DNA of 64,000 bases from Aquatica leii (lineage: Eukaryota; Arthropoda; Insecta; Coleoptera; Lampyridae): positions 91,389,912-91,453,911 of the forward strand of contig CM069436.1 of assembly GCA_035610365.1 (NCBI GenBank), given 5' to 3'. The position numbers and the translations under genes were made by a program. Below, piece by piece: positions 1 to 12,400 of the stretch (position 1 is the stretch's first letter; the number at the start of each line of letters is the position of its first letter). The notes under the pieces were generated by a model that saw only the letters and a program-made list of their open reading frames with translations, was not told where the DNA came from and did not search any database.

Positions 1-1689
1 CAGATTTTTAAAATGATTTTTACAACGCTGTTATCTTTACAACATGTATTTTTATGATGGCATTAATTAACATTTTTGTTATAAATTTTGAACATTGTGT
101 ACGTGACGGAACGAATTGTTTACTAACGAGATTGGTCATCAATCGCAATTGACTTTTTGCCCGTTTTTTGTTACAAATTTGATGTCACTGTAACTTGTAG
201 GCGTAAACGACGCATTTGTTTCTAAAACGTTGTTTTTCTAAGTATTTATTGATATGCAATTAATATTATACACTATATACATTAGTTAAATACATACCAA
301 TGCGTTACCATTTTCTTAAATTTTTGTATAGTTTTGATCAATGTTCGAGTGATTTTGGTTTTGATAGCAACTATACATTCGCTCGAAAACACACTAGGGG
401 AAGTCTCTTACTTATAGTGATTAGATGGTACAAACGGCTGCGTGGATCTTAAAATTATAAAAAAAAATTTCTCTAGAATATAGGGACTAAGACTTTATTT
501 CTATATCAATTTGCTGTCTCACGGTAGGTGTTAGAACAGTTCAAAGTTCTCATTCATAATAATTCCATTTTTTCGGAAGAAAATACGTGGTAGTAAAGTG
601 TGGGTAGAAAACTCGTTTTTGTTAGAAGCGGGGTTAGTGTACTTTTTAAACTGTTTAAAATACATCCACCCATTCTTCTGGTCGCTTTTTCTAGATTCAA
701 AATTGAATTTTTTTTGAGTTATTGGCTGCACGTTAATATCCTTTTTATACTTTTAATGTTAATAATTTTTTGTACACGCTTAGCGTTTGTTATTAGCAAT
801 TTTGTGCAGACCAAAAACTGGTATACTTTAAAACAGCTTTACCATCGGCAGAAAGTTGTAAGTTTAGTTCAGTTATTAGCGGTTCTTTTTTGTTCGCTAT
901 GCTAGTTCTTCACTGTTATGTTTTCTAACTGTTGCAGTTACAGCACTGTGATTCTACTTTCACCAGTTTGTCTGAAAACTTGCTTTACATTTCGCATCCT
1001 TTGGTTGGGAATAGATTCAGATCGTGACTGATTTGCACATGTGATGTGATGACGTAAATTTTTACAACCGGGCGATTTTACTTTATCATAAATCTTGAAA
1101 TGAGGTTAGATTTATTTTTGGCTGTGTAATTTTGCCAATTCTCAACAATGTTTGCGTTAGAATTATTCTCCATGGCCATGGTTTTGTCTAAACGATAATT
1201 TGAATCATAATGTGAAAAGCGGTAGATGAGAAAACGAAGATGTGTAACTACTTACTGTGTGAATTGAGCTTTGGCAAAAGATAAAAAAATTAATTATTGT
1301 TTATTAGGAATGTATAGAAAAATCGATTGAGGAAATAGAAAAATATAAAAACAAAGACATACAGTATTTAAAAAATAATAAGTAACCTATATTTTATTGA
1401 AGTAATGTCTTTCAAGTGTTGCCTTGTTGTCGTCTTAAAACTTGACGTTTCACTGCTCATGCTGTCAGCCTCTACAGAAGATTTCCAGAGACTGCTGTAG
1501 GTGTCTTCTATTTCTGTTTATATACCTGTGCGTTGCTATACTCAGTTGTTCCTTGAAACGTGTCCAATTGTGTTCCTTGGACCATGTCGAATGTTTTAGG
1601 TTAGAAGGGGTAGAAATGTTGTGACCAAACTTAGCAGGAAGGTTTATCTACTCGGATGTAGTAAAAATGGATCAAGTGGTGATGGTATA
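1..1689. other. Non-coding, no gene recognised
   Basis: AT-rich sequence with only short chance ORFs (for example 600-905 + and 531-731 -) whose translations resemble nothing I know and have no splice or domain support. It probably lies in an intron of, or upstream of, ttd14, because that gene lacks its N-terminal exons in this window. Confidence 0.5.
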
Positions 1690-2430
1690 TCTGACTCTTT
1701 TTTTGTTTCTACTTTATTTTGTGTGTATTTCGTGCGTTTTGAGAGTGTGATTATTGCATTACGTGAAGGTGGTTTTTCGAAGAGGAAAATTGCAAATGGT
1801 CATTACCGGAATCAATCTACTATAATGCGCTGTTATCAAACATGGACTAAGGAAGGTCAGAATCGTCGTAGACAAAGAACTGGGCGACGGAGGCAAAGAA
1901 ATGAGTTGCAGCACCGCCATCTTCGACTGATGGCAATACGAGACCGATTTTCCACTACCAGGTCCATCACCGATCAATGGTTACGTAATGAAGGTCGTCT
2001 TGTAACGTTTCGAACAGTTTACCCTCGAATCAAAAGTTCGGATTGCAATCCTATCGACCACATCTTTTGTTATAAGAGACGGTTCAACACCGACATTAAC
2101 GTTTGGAGTGGTATAGGTTTACGACTCCACTGGAATTTGGTATGACATAGAGTAGTCTTCAGCGATGTATCTCGATTCTGTTTGAGGATTCATGATGACC
2201 GTATGAAAGCCAGACGAGGATGTGGGGAACGACGCAATGTTTAATTTTTTGTTGAGCGGCATGTACATCACATTGTGGGGATTATGGTACGTGGTGCTAT
2301 AGCCTATGATAGTAAGTCTGGTAAGTCTGGCGATATGTTAACGAGATGGTAGAACCTTATATTATTCCATTTCTTCAGCTTCTAGCAGGAGAATGTTCGT
2401 GTTCACATAGCAAGACACGATTTCACTAAT
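1690..2430 (+). mobile_element. Decayed Tc1/mariner-type transposase (copy 1)
   Basis: A broken Tc1-like transposase. The N-terminal helix-turn-helix region reads with IIALREGGFSKRKIA, followed by a segment with TTRSITDQWLRNEGR, then a catalytic-domain stretch around 2160-2330 containing GERRN and GIMVRGAIAYD, which is the usual Tc1 order. Stops and frameshifts interrupt it. A second relative lies at 57880-58860 with the same IIALREGGF start, so this is a genomic family rather than chance similarity. No clear terminal inverted repeats were found. It is not expected to be active. Confidence 0.8.
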
Positions 2431-2599
2431 TTCTTAATATAGACCTATAAACACATTAAATAAAAATTGTGTTCATCCTTGTTTCTTTGCTTCGAATGAT
2501 TTTAATCATTTACTACCTCCGACTAACCTTTCTGTCAAGTTTGGTCTCAAAATCCCACCATTTCTTAGTGTTACAATTTCAATGTCATAGAGTATAGTA

Positions 2600-3720
2600 G
2601 TATTGTTTTTAGGTATTTTTCGTATAGTCAGACTGAGTGTTGCTTAATCTATAGCCATCCTCTCTGTTAAAGTTGCTGTTCTTCATTATTTCTAGCGACT
2701 CTCTCACTATTCGTTTGTTTCTTGCAAGTATTTTAAAGTTGTCATAGTTAATGGCCTGTTCTTCTTGTTGGTGTACATGTTTTGCAACTTATAATTTCTC
2801 AATGTATCTCTGTTGTGCGTTTTTCCGATGTTTTGTACTGTATACTGCGTCCCGTTTGTCCTATATATGACTTTTAACTAAAGTTGTAGGATTCCAGGGT
2901 TCCCAGCTACCTGGAAAACCGGAAAATGTCAGGGAATAAAAAATAGTCAGGGAAATCATGGAAAAGTCAGGGTAATCATGCAATTGTTTCACAAAGTCAA
3001 GGAAACTTTTCAATCTTGCGAATTTTATGTGACTCCTCCCATTATATTTATCTCTATTTTGCTTGTGACATAAACAGTTTCATTCACTAGTCGAAATCAT
3101 CTTCTGTATTTATTTATATCTCAAATTAATTTGATTATGACGGGATTAAAATTTATAACTGGTGTAAGTTTCATTTTTCTGCTTATAAGTATGTTTTTTT
3201 ATTCATCTCAAAGCAAAATATGTCCACAAACGTTGCTGAATTTGTGTAAGACTACGGATCGTTTGTTTGTGACACTAATACCAAAGATAAGTAATACTAT
3301 TAGAGTAGAAACTTTTTAGTTATAGTTATTTTTAACCACTTTGAGAGTTCATAAAAGTTTCTAAACGCTTTTTTTCTCTTTGACAGTTTTGCATCTAATT
3401 TAACTTCTATTGTTATTGTTGTTTGGTACGTTCATTTAATAAAATTAATAATAAAAAGTTTCCAATTACTATTTTGAAACTACCATATTACATAGCTACG
3501 ATACTGGTAAAACACCTGGAAAAATAAAAGATTTCGTCAGGGAAAACCGGGAAAAGTCAGGGAATTTGATTTTATTAACTTGCTGGGAACCCTGGATTTT
3601 CTTTGTTTGTAGTTAGGGTAGTTGGTCTTTATACATACAAGTTGCCCGATTTTCTTGAGCGTGTTGTATCTTATTCTAATGTTTCTCCTTATGATTCTAA
3701 TAGTCTATAGTAGGTAGTTG
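2600..3720 (-). mobile_element. Penelope-like element fragment (GIY-YIG region), split by a MITE
   Basis: On the minus strand, 2890-2620 reads as a decayed GIY-YIG endonuclease C-terminus: an IGQTGRS-like segment (read through stops), then KHRKNAQQRYIEKL and finally NFNREDGYRLSN. The same order is seen in the better PLE copy at 36387-36884, which ends with NREDGLRLSKSW. The preceding part of the element continues on the other side of the MITE, at about 3595-3720, with stops. Reverse-transcriptase motifs are absent, so this is a 5'-truncated remnant. Confidence 0.65.
2893..3594. mobile_element. hAT-type MITE with 14-bp terminal inverted repeats
   Basis: The ends are perfect inverted repeats: CCAGGGTTCCCAGC at 2893-2906 and GCTGGGAACCCTGG at 3581-3594. 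Both subterminal regions carry repeated TCAGGGAA and GGAAAA units. The CAGGG terminus is typical of hAT-superfamily elements. No transposase is encoded inside. An internal ORF at 3131-3319 is not recognisable. Flanks share only about 5 bp (GGATT), so an 8-bp target duplication cannot be confirmed. The element interrupts a Penelope-like fragment. Confidence 0.8.
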
Positions 3721-6700
3721 CGCACCTTTATACACAGAAGAAAAACGCAACTGTAACGGTGGTTCCCAATAAATTAATGCTTACTTTTTCTATATTACAG
3801 CAAATATCAGAACTCTTGATCTGTTTCGCGGAAAACTTATTATATTTAAAGTTTCAGAAAAAGATAAAAATAGTCAGTTCGTTAAGTTAATCGGAATTTT
3901 AAAATACAATCGACTAATTTGGTTGGTCGATGGTTTTAGGTTTTATTTCTTTGCATTTTCCGGCCTAAACATTTTTGAGTTCTGTACAACAAACAGCATG
4001 TCGAAGCACTTATAGTAGAAGCTTTGATTGTTGTTACAACGATTTCTTTATTTTTTTACAACACACTTCAGTTCAGTAACAGATTTAAAAAAATATTTAC
4101 GTTATAGGTTTATGTAAAATAGTTTATAGTACATTAATCAACTATTAGCACTTTTAGAGTTAACTAATTGGAGTGACTACGCATGTAAAACGTGCCTTGC
4201 CATAGCGTGCCTCAAAAAATCTGGCAATAGTACTGGTAAGACTCGGCAATGTTTATTTAGTAAACAAAAAGTATCGCTAAACGCTACATACTCAATCCTT
4301 TAGTTGCAGGCAAGATTCATGCTCTACAGTTTTTGATATGTTTAAATTTGTCATAACTGAATCAACACGAAGGACGTATAGGTAAATCGATTACATTTTA
4401 TAAATAATCGATGCATAATACATTCGTACGTATTATAGAAAATTGAATAAAAATGTCAAATTAAACAAAGATGATGTTCGTGTATTTAATTACATATCAA
4501 TTCTGTAGGTCATCAATATTGTTTGCTAGTTCGTTCCTAAAACGTTTTGTAATTGTATCACAAAATGTAATTAAAATCCTACGTGAATTTTGTATTAACA
4601 GTAAGTGAAACGTCATAAAAGTTAATTTTAAAATACACAGATAATACTGATAATCTTTCTAAAGTAGATGGATTATGAAAATGACGTAGCTTAAAAATTC
4701 ATCTCGGACGAGTCAATAAAGATTGTCTCTAACATTCAACTCGACGATAGTTTCTTAATTTTCTTCATAAATTCTTATTTGTAATCTACTTAATTGTTTT
4801 TGTGCTCTAATATTAAACCTTGATTTTGACTTTGAAATTGTAATTAATTTTCTCTTATGTACCAAACTCTTAACAAGACAGATTAAAGTAGTCATCTCTC
4901 TCAAGCATTTTTCCGTTATTGTTTATTTTTTTAACTAGTGTAGGCTGATAACGTTCTAATGAAGTCGAAGTCGTTTATGTTGTTTTCGTTTAGATTCGTA
5001 GAAAACGTTTTATGAAGGATTTGGGAAGTTCACAACAAAATTACTCTACAAGCTTTTAGTTTATGTTGGAAATAAATAATTAAAGGATTTGTCGGTGATT
5101 TCAGAAACATCACGAACTTCAATTATTTTTCTATCATTTTATTATAGGGGATTTATTTTGTTTTTTTAATTCATTTTTTTACGTTGTTTAAAAATAGTTG
5201 TAGTAGTCGATACTGCGATTCAAATGTATAATTTAAAATCAGTGTCTTACAGTCGATCGTTTGAGGGAAACAACAACCCACTGATATTTCGTCCCAGTTT
5301 ATGGATTGTATGTACGTTGTTCTTAGTTTAATTTTTTGTCCGTCGTTTTTGTACATTTTTTCTTATACTAAGTTACATTGTTGGGTGCTTACGTTTCATT
5401 CTGTGATGCCATTATTCTCAGAACTCGAGACTTGTGCATCATACTTATTTTAACCGTTAAATTAAAATCACAAAGAGAACGTCATTTAATATAGGAGGCT
5501 ATGGCCTTGTATAATAAACTATTGAAGTTTTCGATTCAGTGCAACTCACAATATTGATCGTATTCGCTTATTTAACGCGGAAGTCGTCTGTGCAGATATT
5601 AAAAAAATGAATTTTTTAACTGGTTTCCGGAAATAGAAACGTATAGATAATACATTGGTTTATTGCTACCTGAATTCCGTATTCAAAGAAACTCATAATA
5701 CGAATCATGAATTCAGATCTGCAAATACCTGGATGGTCGTTACTAGGTCGCCGCGAGGGTGTTTTGATCGGCATGGGGTTCATGGAATTTGTTCAAAACT
5801 CGGAGTTTCTTATGTCAGAATTTATAGAACTTGAATTAAGTTGTTCGAGTTGTCATTAAAGTCTTAAAAGGTATGCCATTACAGTGGATTTGGTGATTTT
5901 TAGCATTAGGTGTTGACTATGCTGGACTTATGGCTGTGTTTATCACCGATGTCTGATTAAATTGTTTTTGCTACTATGGACCTAGATTGTTGGCAACTAT
6001 TGATGACTCTAAGAAGAAAGAGAGTGTGCTAAATAGTAATTCAAATATAAAAATTTCCAACTATAGACTTTATTTAAGATGAGGATGCAGAGCATGGTGA
6101 TCATCAAATCGACAAGAGTTAGGAAAAAGACCAAACCGTTTTTAACAACAGCGTCAAAAGCAAAACAATTGAATTATTGTCATTTGATCTTCGCCTACTA
6201 ATTATTTAAAGTGTTTGCTTATAAACAGCATGGAACCAATTCAAAACTCTTTTTTTTTCAAAAATCTAATTTGAAATCAAAATACATATATGAAATAAAG
6301 TTAATTCTAACTTACTAATTTTAAGATTCTCATGCTTATCTTGGACACTTTTAATTTAAGAATTGTAGGCAGCGGCCTATGAGCCCCACGCCTTTTAGGG
6401 GCCCCGTGACAAGAGATTAAAATCATATTGAATTGTTTTGAACAAAAGTTACAATATTTAGCACGACTCTTTCTCCGTCTCTAGAGAAATTGGTTTAACT
6501 TTTATGGCTGTTACTTAGACATAAATTACCAAGTGTCAATGTTTAATTTATGAAAGTTTAATGATTGTTTAATAATATAACCATATATTGTTTATCAATC
6601 CTTGTTTTGTTTAATAATATCAATTTGTCAAGATTTTGTTGTTCAACGTATTAGGATATAATTAGCAAAGTATATATATTAAAAAAAAAACAATAAACAT

Positions 6701-9492
6701 TGGTTAGCAGTAAAAAAACAATAAATACACACAGTGTGTATTTGATTAACATGTTAATTTAGAAGTTGAAATTATAGCATCAATACAAACAAAAAAATTT
6801 TTAAAAATCTAAATTTTAAGCCGAATAAATCGAAAATTACGGACGGCTTCTAAGAACTACACATTTCTTCTTGGTAATTTTTTGGCACTAAAAATAATGT
6901 TATCAATCACATAAGACGTAGTTTAATCAAGTGCAAAATAAGTATTTTTGGGGTACAATGATTAAATCTTTAACTTACTTTACAAGCGTATTTGTAATTG
7001 TTTACGTATAGACACAAACAAAACTGATAAAATAAACCGAAATTATGATTACTATAAACGATGTTTTTTTTCTATATATGCTAATTGATAACATTACACG
7101 ACTCGATCCGTGATTCCAATAAGCGGCGTGCATTGTATTACTGAACTAACGCGATCAGGAGTTTGATCCAACTAATTGGACTAAATGTTGTAGTTACCAT
7201 TCAATGTCTCATCATAATTTTGTAAAATAACAGATTAACGGTATATATTATTTTAATTGTTATGTAAAAATGGCAATAGCAGGTGGTTACTATTACACGA
7301 AAATAACGGGATTATGACTGTACGGCACTTGCTAGAATTTTATGAGACAAATTTAAAATACTGATAAGTTATCATGGCAACATATATAGTAACTGAAAAA
7401 TTGTAAACATGAGTTATTGGCAAGCAACTATGTGACAAAAACATAGGCAATAATCGCTGTTGGAGCTTGAAGTAAATTGACGGTTGTTTACCATAAGTTA
7501 TTTGTGTATTTAACGCGCAAATGGCGAGAACAGGTGACTTTTGCACGCCAATGTCGGTACATAAAATGTCACATTTTGTTGACGATGGTTGATTTTTTGT
7601 TATTGCCATGGTAAGTAAATACAACTGCGCACTATGGCGAAAAATACATCTATACTTGACGTTTTTGATCAACATTCAACAATTATTTTTATTTAATTTT
7701 CGTGTCCAAAGTATAATTATTCTCACAAATAACTATTATGGGATGAATAGTAGTTATATTTTGTCAAAATTCGATTACGGTTTACGAGAAAATAAAATCC
7801 ACGTGCCATTAAGTATCTTATCAACAAAATACTATTTTTACTCGGTACATTAATAACTGAATGTGTCACTGTAAGCCTGACGGAGTTGTTGGCAACACTA
7901 TTGTTGAGATTTGTTGGGTAATTAATAATTTTTCTGTTTGGATAAGAAAATCTTTTCTCGAGCAGTTCTTGCTAAGGTTTTTTTTGGCATGATTTGTGTT
8001 TTCTCAAACTTCACCAAACCTTCAATGTTTCCAGATTTCCATAACGCTCACGAGCGGTCATTATTACTAGTCGTTGGTCATTAGAATCGTTGACATCTTG
8101 AATATGTATTATAGATTATAATCTAATAAAAATATGTCATTTTACAGTAAGAAACATGGCATCTCATAGTTATGAAAAAAATGTATTGCCCAAAAAAAAT
8201 ATATAAAAAAATGCGTTCTTAATTGAAAAAATTGAGTGGACTTTCATATCGTTCATTTTATTATATTTATACCTATATTCGATAACGTAATCAGATTCCT
8301 TGTTAAATTAGACAACTACATAAATTGTTGTACATACAAATTTCGGGGTAACTGGCGAAGATCTTCTCATAGAGAAAACAGGACCAACTGAGCCTTGCGC
8401 CATGTTAAAAGTCCACTAAATTATTATGAGGTAGGAATAAAAGTCTCAACATTTTAGCAATGTGGTGAATCTTATACAGAGACTACACTATGGTACTGCG
8501 AAATTTAAAAAAAAATCCGCAGTTTCATAATTTATCTAAAAAATCGCAATTATCGAAATTTGTTACCAGTCTAAGGTTATCTGAAAAGAAAAAAGTTACT
8601 ATGTTGGCCTTGCGATTAAATATTATAAAACATTTTGTAATTGATAATACAACTGTAAAACATCAACCTTCATGCAAAATTAACGATTTCCGAAAAAAAT
8701 TCTCTCTAGGTAATAACATTTATTTTGAAATAGCACTTGAACGTATTTCTATATATCGTTGTTTGGGTTAAGATAAAACTCGATAATTTGTAGTGCAGGA
8801 ATGGTTGTGACCTAATTAACATTATTATTTGTAATACGCATTGTATTAAAAACAAAACCGCGAGTTTTCTTTTATAGCTTTAAAAAGTGTCTTTACAAAA
8901 TGAAATTGATTGTAAATTGTATAAACAGTAATAATTATAGACGTTAGTAATTACAAAATACTATTTTATTTTAGTCTGTATGGGAATATCGATTAAGATC
9001 ACCACGAGACAATAAAATTTGATTACTTAAATTATGCAGCTTTATCACGCAAGTGTATCGAATAAATCTTATAATAACAATATCAATCGACATACGATGG
9101 CTTTGTTTATATCATAGTTTTTACGTATTGTTTATAAATGCTTATCGCATTAATAATCGAGAATTGTGTTACGCATTTTCCTCAGTATGTATTGATAAAA
9201 AAACTGGATTGTAATAACTCGACTAATTGAAATAATTACGTGGCAAATTTTATATGGTGTGCTTTTTTTACATCCTGTCTAATATCTTACCTATACAAAA
9301 TTGCATTATTTTACCGTTACGAAAGCATTACTAGTAAAAGGCTATTTGTTTATATTCGCACTTTTTCCTATTAGATTAGTTTGTGTCCTTAACCTTTTGA
9401 TCAAAATTTGACCGTTTTTAATCACGCAACCTCTATCGCTACTATAAGAATTAGACGCAATTATTCCTTGTTAAAATGTCTTTTTTTTGCAG
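3721..9492. other. Long AT-rich non-coding stretch, likely ttd14 intron or upstream
   Basis: No gene is recognised. Small ORFs such as 7340-7675 (-), 7608-7853 (+) and 8490-8771 (+, 93 codons, Lys-rich) have no domain I know and no splice support. A GC-rich patch near 6375-6410 stands out only by composition. I looked for the ttd14 P-loop exon here and did not find it. Confidence 0.5.
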
Positions 9493-12400
9493 TGTACCAA
9501 TTTCAATCGAATTTACTAAAGACTATGTTGCAAATTGAAAATACGTTTTTCGAACTGGCCAAATCCTGCAAAAGAAATTGCTTAATAATTTGTGATCGTG
9601 GTGCTATGGATCCTTCAGCTTGTAAGTAATAGGGTCCATGTTGGTAAACAATGTTTAATCCTTTTTTTTCAGTTATTTCTAAAGAAGTATGGGAGAGAAT
9701 GATGCGCGAGAATAATTGGAACAATGTCGAATTGCGAGATAATAGGTACAATCAAATAGTTCATATGGTTACCGCTGCCAAAGGTGCAGAAGACTTTTAC
9801 TCGACGGAGGTAATTTATTTTGTAACATTCTTACATATTTTACAGGCGATTTTATTGTCTCAACTATTTTTATTAGAATTATTAGTATTAGCCATTCGAC
9901 GAATCGTTTTACTTTTTATGAATATTCGAAATGTGTAATATGGTGCCATGATCTAATCTAAAGCTGTTAGACAGTGCGATAAAATATTTACTTTCTTAGT
10001 CAACATTACTAAAATTTTGTTTTTCTGAATTGTTAACCGCTAGATAACGACAACTCAGTTTGTTTTCACAACATTCTTACAAAGTAGTCACTTCCTATCG
10101 CTGGTTTGATGAGACACTCAACATTGAGATACGGGAGTATTTCAGCGAACTTGTGTAACGTGGATTATTCTCAATTGGCCTCTTATACTAAACTACTCAG
10201 TATACGTAACAAATAGTATTTACTGTTTGTACACAACACTTTTTTTGCAGACGCGTTGACAAAGACTCGATAAACGAAATTTAAAAAAGATGATTAATCT
10301 TTTATGCTTAATGGCATCTAACACCTCCGATTTTTGTAAAACTCGTGATTCTTGTTCTTCGCATTAAATAACAAATTAAATTTTGGCCAACTTATGATTG
10401 CTAAGCTGCTATTACTGAGTTACAAAATTACATCTTCAGAAATAATCTGCGTTTAGTTTTTGGCAGTTGAGGGTCGCCACTCAATGGGAATAGCTCTATA
10501 TAGCGACTACAGTGATTTTCATACCATAGTGGTTGAATAGTTCAAAAAATGACCGTCCTGGGTCTGCACTTCTTGCTTCTACATGCTTCTACTTCTTCAG
10601 ATGTTGTTTATCAGCGTGTAAACTGTCCATTTCATAATTCATAGTTTTGGTTCTCACAAAGAATTTGTGTTTGACATTCGATGCGATATGAACAACTAGG
10701 TAAATGCCTTTTCACACCAAATGATCAAATTGTTGCTGGCGATAACTCTTAGTGGTATCACTATGGATCAAAACTTTTTCTTCGCCTTTGTTCATTATGC
10801 TTTTCGCAATTATGTGAGATTTGCTTTCTGAATGCTGTTTGATTTTAGTTCTGAAAGATGCGAGTTGATTTTTTCTATTACTTCCAGCATCCATGATTTC
10901 ATAGTCTACCCATTCGTGGGAGATTCGAACTTTATCATCAGAATTAAATTTTTCAAATTGAATGGCGTATTTTGCTTTAATGGAAACACTACATCCTAGT
11001 TTTCCATCCTTGCAAGCCAACCATGAATTTTTTGTCTGAAACTCTGTCGCCTGTTCACTAGTCCACAATGAAGGCCAAATTTTTGATCTTTCTGAAATAT
11101 TCTCATCACAAGGAATAGGACAATTGCTATTCTTTGACGAGGGCACGGATGGACCAGCGCTAGCAGCATCAACATTACTTACCTCAACTGCACATTTATT
11201 TTTCTTAGCTTTACTTGTGGAGAAGAAACTGAAGAGCGTGCCGCGTTTATTAGAATTCGCACTCATTTTTCATTTAGTTGATTTAGTATGTTAACAAAAA
11301 TTAATTAACTTACAAACTCACGGTAAACCGCACAATGTATTCAATAAGTCAAGAATCAATCGCATATTGGACAAACCGTATATTCTATTATACTGATGAT
11401 TAGCAGCAATTTGTTTTACAACAAAATACGATGTGCGTTGTGCATGCTGAGAGCATCCTAACGGCACAGAAAAAACACCTACGAATGCAGAAGTGACACT
11501 GTCCGTATCGCACAGATACCTATTTGCAATGCGAAAATATATGTACTTCTTTTCAAGATGGCCGTCAAACTAAAATCTAAAAATGAACTAAAAGATGATT
11601 GCGAACATCACAGAAACTGCCGAATTTGGCGAAAAAATTGCTAAATATAACACATTTATAAGAAACTAGTATATTTTATTTTATATATTGGTTATTTTTA
11701 ATAAACAGCATCGCCCAAATACTTCCTTTTAACATGGCGACCTGGCACATCAAAGAAACCGCCGTCTGTGTCGCTTCTGCATCAGTAGGTGTTTCGTCTG
11801 TGCTAACGGCAAGCTTGACAGTATACACAGTATGTCTAAAAAATCCTTGGAGTATACGCTCCGCATTATAATAGATTATTCTTTTACCTTAGAATAACTC
11901 TACATTTAGACCTTGCTTGGAATAGACGTAAGACGTCATTTCGGTTCAGACAATTTAGACCAAAGGTCATCGTGATCCTGGCAGCTATATCCTAACTTGG
12001 GAAAATCTCAGAATTTATTATTGAAGTATTTTATATAAAAAGTTTAAAGTACAGAATTTAGAAGCCAGAAAAGACAGGCTCAGTAATGCCACGGAAAGTT
12101 CCACTATCTGGAGCTCAGAAGACAAAAGCCTTTAAAGAAAGGAATGATAAAAATGCTGCTGTCTTGGCAAAAACACAACGCCTTCTCTGCAACAAAACTG
12201 GAAAGCATAGAAATTAATGAACAACCAGCGCCATATATCCCTTCTGAAGAACCACCGTCACTACCATGTGCATCTGCAGAAAACGAAAGTAACATATCAA
12301 ATCAAGATATTAAAGGTGTTGGTTCATCACCTCTTTCAGATACTTCAAACATGGATAGTCAATCATTATCATATGGTCCAGATACAGCTACTTGGTTTCC

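Noticed and set aside
8490..8771. 93-codon Lys-rich ORF upstream of ttd14
   Set aside because: Does not match the ttd14 N-terminus, and lacks splice signals and homology.
10108..10185. TGATGA word in a ttd14 intron resembling box C
   Set aside because: No CTGA at the right distance and no terminal stem or guide.
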